Notes under the pieces: generated by a model | Told to the model about the DNA's origin: nothing | The model's input: the letters and a program-made list of their open reading frames with translations, nothing else | The model's database searches: none | Made by a program: the position numbers and the translations under genes | In this document: piece after piece, positions 58,060 to 64,000 of the stretch | How the letters are laid out: the number at the start of each line of letters is the position of its first letter | Position numbering within the stretch: position 1 is the first letter of the stretch | Assembly: GCA_020632995.1 (NCBI GenBank) | Contig: JACKEN010000001.1 | Span: forward strand, 1,334,001-1,398,000 | Length of the DNA: 64,000 nt | Source: Deltaproteobacteria bacterium | GTDB lineage: Bacteria > Myxococcota > Kuafuiibacteriia > Kuafuiibacteriales > Kuafuiibacteriaceae | Direction of reading: 5' to 3'

Positions 58060-58560
58060 GGCCTGGCGCCTGATACCCGCTGCCTTGGGCCTGGAGCCTG
58101 AGGCCTGCAGCCTGTCTTCTGGAGCCTGCAGCCTGTCTCTGCAGCCTGGAGCCTGAGGCCTGGCCTGGAGCCTGATACCCGCTGCCTGAGGCCTGGAGCC
58201 TGATACCCGCTGCCTGAGGCCTGGAGCCTGAGGCCTGTCTCTTGAAGCCTGCAGCCTGTCTCTGCAGCCTGGGGCCTGTCTCTGAAGCCTGAGGCCGCTT
58301 TGTCGCCGAGCCTCGTGTCTCGACCCAGTCTGCTCGAGCCGATGCGGCGCCCTTAGCTTTAGGTTTCAGAGACAGGCTGCAGGCCGCCGGCCGCGGGTTT
58401 CAGAGACAGGCTGCAGGCCGCAGGCGGCGGGTTTCAGAGACAGGCTGCAGGCCGCCGGCCGCAGGTTTCAGAGACAGGCTGCAGGCTGCAGGCCGCAGGT
58501 TTCAGAGACGGGGTGCAGGCTGTACGCCGTAGGCTTCAGAGACAGGCTCCAGGCTTCGGA
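58060..58560. repeat. Inverted array of short repeats (locus B)
   Basis: The 660-bp gap 57979-58638 is mostly repeats. The left half (about 58060-58290) is made of CCTGAGGCCTGGAGCCTG-like units, some extended by ATACCCGCTG in a 30-bp period. The right half (about 58361-58560) has roughly six units of the form GTTTCAGAGACAGGCTGCAGG with variable GC-rich tails. A perfect 17-bp inverted pair, CCTGCAGCCTGTCTCTG at 58248-58264 and its complement at 58367-58383, joins the halves. The shared core TTCAGAGACAGG and its complement also occur at locus A (3097-3425). No gene is present; the motif spacing is irregular and spacers are short, so it is not CRISPR. Confidence 0.85.
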
Positions 58561-58638
58561 GACGTCCATGGCAGTGCCGGCGTGGGTGGGACGCACCGCA
58601 CGGTGGACGCGGGCGCCGAGAGCGCCCACCATGGGCGC

Positions 58639-59490
58639 ATGGGGGACTTCGCGGTGTTCCTCGCCATGGCGGTGATGGGCCTCTCGGTGGGCCTCGCCGC
58701 CACCGACGCCCTCTCCCGCCGTGAGCGCGGGCTCAAGACCGATCTCGGCGAGGTGGCGGCCGCCCTCGGCCTCACCGGCGAGCTGCGGCGGGTGCCGGGC
58801 GGCTTCGTCATCGACGGCGCGCTCCTCGGCTGGCCGGCCCGGGTGGTCACCGCGAGCGGCGCCACCCGCCTGGTGATGGTCGGCCCCGACCTCCCCCACA
58901 ACATCTCGATCGTGGCCTTGTCGCGCGACCCGGTCGGGGCTCGGATGGCCTTCCCCGAGCCCGAGCTCCAGGCCCGGGTGGCGGCCCGGGGCGATCCAGT
59001 GGGCCTGGTCGGGGTGCTCGCCCCCGCGGTGCGCGCGGCGCTGGCCGCCGCGAACGCCGCGGCCGAGGGGCCGCACGTGGAGCTCCTCGAGGGCCTGCTC
59101 CGGGTCGACCTCACCGGCCACGCCACCCCGAGCGAGATCGCCGGGCTGACCGAGCACCTCGCCGCGCTCGTGGCGGGCCTCGACGCGCTCCCCGCCGAGC
59201 CCGCGGCGCGCCTGGCGGAGCGGGTGGCGGACCCCACCGAGGACCTCGAGGTGCGGGTGCGGGCGCTCCGGCTCGCGGTGGGCCACCACCGGGGCGCGCC
59301 CGAGACCGAGGCGGCGTTGCAAGCCGCCCTGCAGAGCGGCGCCCCGACGCTGGTCGCGCTCGCCCGGGCCGCCGCGCTGGCCGAGCCGCTGGAGGGGCAC
59401 CTGTCGGTGGTGGGGGTGGACGACGGGCTCGGCGCGCTGTCCGAGGTGGACGACCGCGGCGCGCTCTCGGTGGGGGCCGAGGATGGGTGA
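58639..59490 (+). CDS. Membrane-anchored protein of unknown function, first tandem paralogue
   Basis: The 283-residue protein has one N-terminal membrane helix (AVFLAMAVMGLSVGLAA) followed by a soluble domain. It is a paralogue of the next gene: compare RDPVGARMAFPEPEL with RDPSRRRMAYPHDAL, LAPAVRAALAAANAA with LAPEVRAALSAANAA, and RVADPTEDLEVRVRALRLA with RVADPEEHLAVRVLALRLA. Both end in short GALSxxx repeats. No enzyme motif or known family was recognised. Start ATG 58639 (the earlier start at 58513 lies in the repeat array). The repeats directly upstream may hold its promoter. The gene overlaps its neighbour by 8 bp. Confidence 0.8.
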   Translation: MGDFAVFLAMAVMGLSVGLAATDALSRRERGLKTDLGEVAAALGLTGELRRVPGGFVIDGALLGWPARVVTASGATRLVMVGPDLPHNISIVALSRDPVGARMAFPEPELQARVAARGDPVGLVGVLAPAVRAALAAANAAAEGPHVELLEGLLRVDLTGHATPSEIAGLTEHLAALVAGLDALPAEPAARLAERVADPTEDLEVRVRALRLAVGHHRGAPETEAALQAALQSGAPTLVALARAAALAEPLEGHLSVVGVDDGLGALSEVDDRGALSVGAEDG

Positions 59491-60331
59491 GCCGCCCCTG
59501 CTGATCGAGGGCCTGACCGCGGTGGGTCTCGTCCTGACGGTGGGCGTGCTCGCGGTGGGCGCCATCGTCAAGCAGATGCGGTCACGGCATCGCCTGATCC
59601 GCTCGATCGCAGATGCCCTCGGCGTGCAGGGTGACCTGCACTATGTCCCCGACGGCTACGCGCTGACCGGGGCCTTCGAGGGCTGCGCGGCCCGGGTGGA
59701 GCACTCCAAGGGGCCCCCGACGTTCTTCGTCAGCGTCCCTGGCGTCTCGCGGCGGGCGCAGGTCGTGGCCTTCCACCGGGACCCGAGCCGACGCCGGATG
59801 GCCTACCCGCACGACGCCCTGCCGGAGTGGCTGCTCGCCGACGGTGACCTCACCGAGCTCGTCGGACTGCTGGCGCCCGAGGTGCGGGCCGCGCTCTCCG
59901 CCGCGAACGCGGCGGTGCTCGGGCCCCACGTGGCGCTGCAGGACGGTTACGTCACCGTGTACATCGCCCGCGATCGAGCCGAGGATGACCTGAGCGCCAT
60001 TCGGGCGCGGGTGGCGGCGGTGGTGGCGGCGCTCATGGCCCTCCCGACCGGCACGCCCGCGCGCCTCGAGGCCCGGGTGGCGGACCCCGAAGAGCACCTG
60101 GCGGTTCGGGTCCTGGCCCTCCGCCTCGCCCTCGAGCGCTACCCGGGTCGACCCGAGACCGAAGGCGCGATCGAGGCGGCCCTCGCGAGCGGGCACGGCC
60201 CGCTGATCGAGCTGGCCACTGCGCGCCGGCACGACACTCCACTGCAAGGGCGGTTGTCGATCCACGAGGTCGAGGAGGCGGGCGCCCTGTCCGAGGCGGA
60301 GGGCGCGGGCGGGCTCTCGCTCGACGACTGA
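59483..60331 (+). CDS. Membrane-anchored protein of unknown function, second tandem paralogue
   Basis: This 282-residue protein shares the layout of its neighbour: an N-terminal membrane helix (AVGLVLTVGVLAVGAIV), a basic stretch (KQMRSRHRLIRSI), then a soluble domain and a tail with GALSEAEGAGGLSLDD. Identity to the first gene is moderate and extends along the whole protein, so this is an old duplication. Overlap of 8 bp with the first gene implies coupled translation and probably a shared complex. It ends 8 bp before the convergent rel stop. Confidence 0.8.
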   Translation: MGEPPLLIEGLTAVGLVLTVGVLAVGAIVKQMRSRHRLIRSIADALGVQGDLHYVPDGYALTGAFEGCAARVEHSKGPPTFFVSVPGVSRRAQVVAFHRDPSRRRMAYPHDALPEWLLADGDLTELVGLLAPEVRAALSAANAAVLGPHVALQDGYVTVYIARDRAEDDLSAIRARVAAVVAALMALPTGTPARLEARVADPEEHLAVRVLALRLALERYPGRPETEGAIEAALASGHGPLIELATARRHDTPLQGRLSIHEVEEAGALSEAEGAGGLSLDD

Positions 60332-60339
60332 GCTCGGGG

Positions 60340-62499
60340 CTACGCGCTGACCCGCTCCACCGAGTGCACGCCGCTCAGGTTCTCGATCTCCTTCATCACC
60401 TTCCGGAGCTGCTTGGCGTCGCTCACCGTCACCATGAACATGTTGATGGCGCGGGAGTCCTTCCGGGCGCGGCAGTTGGCGTTCAGGATGTTCACCCCGG
60501 CGCTCGAGAACGCCTGCGACATCGTGGCGAGGATGCCCGGCTTGTCGTCGGTGATCACGCGGAGCTCCACCGAGCGGGCCACGTTGGTGGTGGCGTCCCA
60601 GCTGACGTCCACCTTGCGCTCGGGGTCGAGGGCCAGGGCCTTCTCGCAGTCGATGGCGTGCACGGTGATGCCGCGGCCGCGGGTCACGAAGCCCACGATC
60701 GGGTCACCGGGCACGGGGCTGCAGCACTTGGCGAAGCGCACCAGCATGTCGTCGATGCCGGCCACGCTGACGCCGCTCTGGCTCTTGGAGCGCTTGGTGA
60801 CCGCCTCGAGGAGCTTGCCGAAGCCGGACTTCGGCTTCTTGTCCTCTTGCGGGCCCTTGTCGATGACGTCCTCGGGCAGGCACTTCTTGAGGACGTCGAG
60901 GGGCTTCACCTTGCCGTAGCCGACCGCCGCGATGAGGTCCTCGGCCTTCGGGAAGCGGCTCGACTCCACCGCCTTGTCGATCAGGTTCGACTTCAGGATC
61001 TTCTGGAGCGAGCGCCCGTAGCGCTTGGCCTCCTTGTCGAGCAGCTCCTTGCCCATCTCGACCGCGCGCCGCCGCTGCTCCTTGCGCAGGTAGGCGTTGA
61101 TGCGGGTGCGGGCCTTGGCCGTCTTGACGAAGTTCAGCCAGTCCTTGTTCGGCTTCTGGTGCGGCGCCGTCATGATGTCGACGGTGTCGCCGTTCTTGAG
61201 CCGGTACTTCAGGGGGACGATGCGCCCGTTCACCCGGGCGCCGGTGCAGTGGTTCCCGACCTCGGTGTGGATGAGGTACGCGAAGTCCACCGGGGTGGAG
61301 CCGCGCTTGAGCTCCTTCACCTCGCCGCGCGGGGTGAAGACGTAGACCTCGTCCGCGAAGAGGTCGACCTTCACGGTGCTTATGAAGTCCGCCGGGTCCT
61401 GGAACTCCTTCTGCCACTCCATCAGCTGGCGGAGCCACGCGAACTGCTCGTCGCCCGCCCGCACCGACGGCTTGCCCTCCTTGTAGGCCCAGTGCGCGGC
61501 GATGCCGTGTTCGGCCACGTCGTCCATGTCCTCGGTGCGGATCTGGATCTCGACCCGCTGCACGTCGGGGCCGATGACGGTGGTGTGGAGCGAGCGATAC
61601 CCGTTCGGCTTGGGCATCGCGACGAAGTCCTTGATGCGGCCGGGCACCGGGCGCCAGGTGGCGTGGCAGATGCCCAGCGCCTGGTAGCAGTGGGTGATGT
61701 CGTCGGTGATGACGCGGAAGGCGATGATGTCGTTGACCTGCTCGAACTCCATCGACTGGGTCTTGAGCTTGCGCCAGATCGAGTACAGGTGCTTCACCCG
61801 CCCCTTCACCTGGCACGGCACCCCGCCCTCCTTCATCTTCTCTTCCAGGATGCCCTGGACCTCCTCGATGTAGCCGGCCCGGTTCTTCGCGGTGGCGGCC
61901 AGCTTCTCTTGCAGGTCCTTCCAGTCCTTCGGGTGCAGGTACTGCAGGCACAGGTCCTCGAGCGCCGCCTTCAGCCAGTAGATGCCGAGCCGGTTGGCGA
62001 GCGGGGCGTAGATCTCCAGGGTCTCCTTGGCGATCAGCTCCTGCTTCTCGGGCTTCATGTGCTCGAGCGTCCGCATGTTGTGCAGGCGGTCCGCGAGCTT
62101 CACGAGGATGACCCGGATGTCCTGGGCCATCGCCACCAGCATCCGCCTGAAGTTCTCGGCCTGCTTCTCGAACGCGGTGTTGAAGGGGATGTTGAGCTTG
62201 GTGACCCCATCCACGATGTCGGCGACGTCCTTGCCGAAGTGGACCTCGAGGTCCTTCACCGTGGTCTCGGTGTCCTCCACCGTGTCGTGCAGGATCCCGG
62301 CGCAGATCGCGTGGGCGTCGAGGCGCATGTCTGCCAGCAGCTCGGCGACCTCGAGCGGGTGGATGAGGTAGGGGTCGCCGGACTTGCGGACCTGGCCCTG
62401 GTGGGCCTTGGCGGAGAACACGTAGGCCCTCCGGATGAGGTCCAGGTCAGCGCTGGGTTGGTAGGACTCGACCTTGGAGATGATGTCGTTGAGGCGGAC
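60340..62499 (-). CDS. Bifunctional (p)ppGpp synthetase/hydrolase
   Basis: The 719-residue Rel/SpoT protein has, in order, an HD hydrolase domain (HDTVEDTE keeps the metal-binding HDxxED), a synthetase domain (RIKDFVAMPKPNGYRSLHTTV), a TGS domain (EVYVFTPRGEVKELKRG), a helical/zinc-finger region with KCCSPVPGDPIVGFVTRG and a C-terminal ACT domain. The synthetase carries the RxKD motif found in bifunctional Rel enzymes, not the ExDD of RelA. So the enzyme should both make and degrade (p)ppGpp. ATG 62499 starts the conserved MVRLNDIISKVESYQ; ATG at 62523 adds eight residues. It is convergent with the tandem paralogues. Confidence 0.94.
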   Translation of the reverse strand, partial: VRLNDIISKVESYQPSADLDLIRRAYVFSAKAHQGQVRKSGDPYLIHPLEVAELLADMRLDAHAICAGILHDTVEDTETTVKDLEVHFGKDVADIVDGVTKLNIPFNTAFEKQAENFRRMLVAMAQDIRVILVKLADRLHNMRTLEHMKPEKQELIAKETLEIYAPLANRLGIYWLKAALEDLCLQYLHPKDWKDLQEKLAATAKNRAGYIEEVQGILEEKMKEGGVPCQVKGRVKHLYSIWRKLKTQSMEFEQVNDIIAFRVITDDITHCYQALGICHATWRPVPGRIKDFVAMPKPNGYRSLHTTVIGPDVQRVEIQIRTEDMDDVAEHGIAAHWAYKEGKPSVRAGDEQFAWLRQLMEWQKEFQDPADFISTVKVDLFADEVYVFTPRGEVKELKRGSTPVDFAYLIHTEVGNHCTGARVNGRIVPLKYRLKNGDTVDIMTAPHQKPNKDWLNFVKTAKARTRINAYLRKEQRRRAVEMGKELLDKEAKRYGRSLQKILKSNLIDKAVESSRFPKAEDLIAAVGYGKVKPLDVLKKCLPEDVIDKGPQEDKKPKSGFGKLLEAVTKRSKSQSGVSVAGIDDMLVRFAKCCSPVPGDPIVGFVTRGRGITVHAIDCEKALALDPERKVDVSWDATTNVARSVELRVITDDKPGILATMSQAFSSAGVNILNANCRARKDSRAINMFMVTVSDAKQLRKVMKEIENLSGVHSVERVSA

Positions 62500-62628
62500 C
62501 ATCGAAGCGCAGCGGCGCAACATTCAAGGTAACACTCCGCGTCATGACGGTAAAGCTGGGTGGCCTCGCCCGGCCGCGCGCTTTCGCTGGCAATTGCCCT
62601 CAGGTGGGTCCCGTGGCTAGGTAGGGCG

Positions 62629-64000
62629 GTGACCGGGACCGGCGAGCGGGACCTGCCCGAGGAGACCAGCCCCGGGGGTGAGGTGGACGAGCGCCTGCCC
62701 ACCAAGATGGTGCGCCCCCCGGGCGTGGCCGACGACCTCGAGACGGTGCGCCCGCCAGGCCCGGTGGCGCCCGGCCCCGCGGTGGCCCCCACCGACCTCA
62801 TGGACGGCCAGACCATGGGCGAGCAGACCCTCTCGGACATGCCCCCGGTGAACCCCTTCGCCGGGCTCCTGGCCGAGGCCCAGGGCAAGCCGGTCGGGAA
62901 GAAGGCGTCCCAGACCCTCGTCGTGCGGGCCAAGAACGGCGGCAGCACGGCGAGCGTACCGCCTGCTCCGGCGCCCGCGCCCGCCCCGACGCCGGCACCG
63001 CCGCTGGTCTCGGAGCCCGAGGCCGACACCCTCGACAACACCGACGGCGGCCGCCGAGAGGTGGGCCCCTACCGCATCATCAGCGAGCTCGGCTCGGGGG
63101 GGATGGCGGTGGTCTACAAGGCCACCCAGCCCGCCCTGGACCGGCTGGTGGCGATCAAGGAGCTCCGCAAGGAGTACGTGCACGACCGGCAGATCGCCAC
63201 CCGCTTCGAGCGGGAGGCAACCAGCCTCGCCACCCTGCAGCACGGCAACATCGTGCACGTCTACGACTTCATCAAGGCGAGGGACGCCGCGTTCATCGTG
63301 ATGGAGTTCGTGGACGGCATCGATCTGTTCGACGTCCTCGCCCACACCGAGCGCTTCCCCGCCGACATCGCGGCCCTGGTGGCCCTGCAGGTCGCGGAGG
63401 GCCTCGAGTACGCCCACTACCGCGGCATCGTGCACCGCGACATCAAGCCCTCGAACATCCTCATCTCGCGGCGGGGCGAGGTGAAGATCATGGACTTCGG
63501 CATCGCGCGCGACCCGGGCAAGAGCGAGCTGACCCAGGTCGGGCTCGCGGTGGGCACCCCGGCGTACATGGCGCCCGAGCAGATCAGGGGCGACAAGGTC
63601 GACTTCCGCACCGACCTGTTCGCCCTCGGCATCGTGCTCTACGAGATGCTCGCGGGTGAGAAGCCCTGGCCGGAAGAGAAAGGCCGCAGCGTCACCGTCA
63701 AGGTGCTGGACGAGCCCGCAATCCCCCTTGCGAAGGTCTGCCCCAGCGCGCCGGCCGAGCTCCAGGCGATCGTCGAGCGCTGCCTGATGAAGGACCCGGC
63801 GCAGCGCTACCGCTCCACCTTCGAGGTCCGCCGCGACCTCGAGCGCTACTGCCAGAGCGCCACCGGCATCGACCCCCGCGGGCGCCTGGTGCTCTTCCTG
63901 AAGAACCGCGGCTTCGTCACCGAGGCCGAGGCCCGGACCTTCGTCGAGCCGCGCCTGCTCGCCGACCGCCTGATCGAGCGGGGCGACGCGGGCATCGCCC
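62629..64000 (+). CDS. Ser/Thr protein kinase, N-terminal part (cut by window edge)
   Basis: GTG at 62629 opens a frame that continues to the window end (457 codons). The first ~140 residues are a disordered, Pro/Thr-rich tail with short near-repeats (VRPPGVADDLETVRPPG, LMDGQTMGEQTLSDMP), possible phosphorylation sites for FHA readers. The kinase domain then has GSGGMAVVYKATQP, VAIKELRKEYV, HRDIKPSN, MDFGIARDPGK and GTPAYMAPEQI. This is the only kinase in the window with the disordered part in front of the catalytic domain. A longer C-terminal part, including any sensor, lies outside the window. It is divergent from the Rel/Spo gene by 130 bp. Confidence 0.9.
   Translation, partial: MTGTGERDLPEETSPGGEVDERLPTKMVRPPGVADDLETVRPPGPVAPGPAVAPTDLMDGQTMGEQTLSDMPPVNPFAGLLAEAQGKPVGKKASQTLVVRAKNGGSTASVPPAPAPAPAPTPAPPLVSEPEADTLDNTDGGRREVGPYRIISELGSGGMAVVYKATQPALDRLVAIKELRKEYVHDRQIATRFEREATSLATLQHGNIVHVYDFIKARDAAFIVMEFVDGIDLFDVLAHTERFPADIAALVALQVAEGLEYAHYRGIVHRDIKPSNILISRRGEVKIMDFGIARDPGKSELTQVGLAVGTPAYMAPEQIRGDKVDFRTDLFALGIVLYEMLAGEKPWPEEKGRSVTVKVLDEPAIPLAKVCPSAPAELQAIVERCLMKDPAQRYRSTFEVRRDLERYCQSATGIDPRGRLVLFLKNRGFVTEAEARTFVEPRLLADRLIERGDAGIA

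Noticed and set aside
58060..58560. Possible CRISPR array
   Set aside because: Repeat units vary in length and sequence, spacers are GC-rich and repetitive, half of the units are inverted, and there is no cas gene.

Overview
This is a very GC-rich chromosomal window from a bacterium that is almost certainly a member of the Myxococcota. The clearest marker is a protein ending in a MYXO-CTERM-type tail (Gly-Cys, hydrophobic helix, Arg cluster; gene 48696-51133). Supporting this are four Hanks-type Ser/Thr kinases (three with a membrane segment and PEGA repeats), an FHA-sigma54 activator, a TolQ/TolR/TolR set like that of gliding motors, many large secreted or lipidated beta-rich proteins, and Lys/Ala-rich histone-H1-like tails. 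I cannot place it more finely.

Layout. 1-10.8 kb: a surface FG-GAP lipoprotein (cut by the left edge), a double cyclic-nucleotide-binding protein, an inverted repeat array, an FHA-sigma54 regulator, a PEGA kinase, an OmpH/Skp chaperone, and an overlapping trio (H1-like protein, DapA-fold protein without its Schiff-base lysine, SdpI-family membrane protein). 11.4-28 kb: a type IA topoisomerase with an H1-like tail, rpsA, a divergent TolQRR operon, and a leftward housekeeping block mutL-miaA-accA-hisC-aroA-kinase-cmk. With rpsA, this looks like the old hisC-aroA-cmk-rpsA supraoperon with a kinase and a motor operon inserted. 28-35.8 kb: LpxH-like phosphatase, lipoproteins, a 1.2-kb element bounded by ~205-bp inverted repeats, a fatty-acid hydroxylase and an NlpC/P60 hydrolase. 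35.9-45.3 kb: a LeuD-LeuC-type fusion with a divergent LysR regulator, a BNR-repeat protein with a MoaD-like partner, a class V aminotransferase, and an operon of phosphatase, bacterioferritin and a DUF455/ATP-grasp fusion. 45.2-54 kb: beta-helix lipoprotein, aroC, the MYXO-CTERM protein, a PEGA kinase and a YciO-type protein. 54.3-57.98 kb: purM-purN-FAD oxidoreductase-ridA. 58-64 kb: a second inverted repeat array, two tandem paralogues of unknown function, a bifunctional Rel/Spo enzyme and a kinase cut by the right edge.

Two things dominate interpretation. First, between about 20.7 and 57 kb at least twenty single- or double-base reading-frame breaks occur, including in aroA, aroC, purM and purN. 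Several are a G or C run one base short, so most are probably assembly errors; affected genes are given as one feature with the break positions. Second, three intergenic loci carry arrays of CCTGAG-type short repeats in inverted arms, and one of them flanks the inverted-repeat element. No tRNA, rRNA, CRISPR array or transposase gene was seen.
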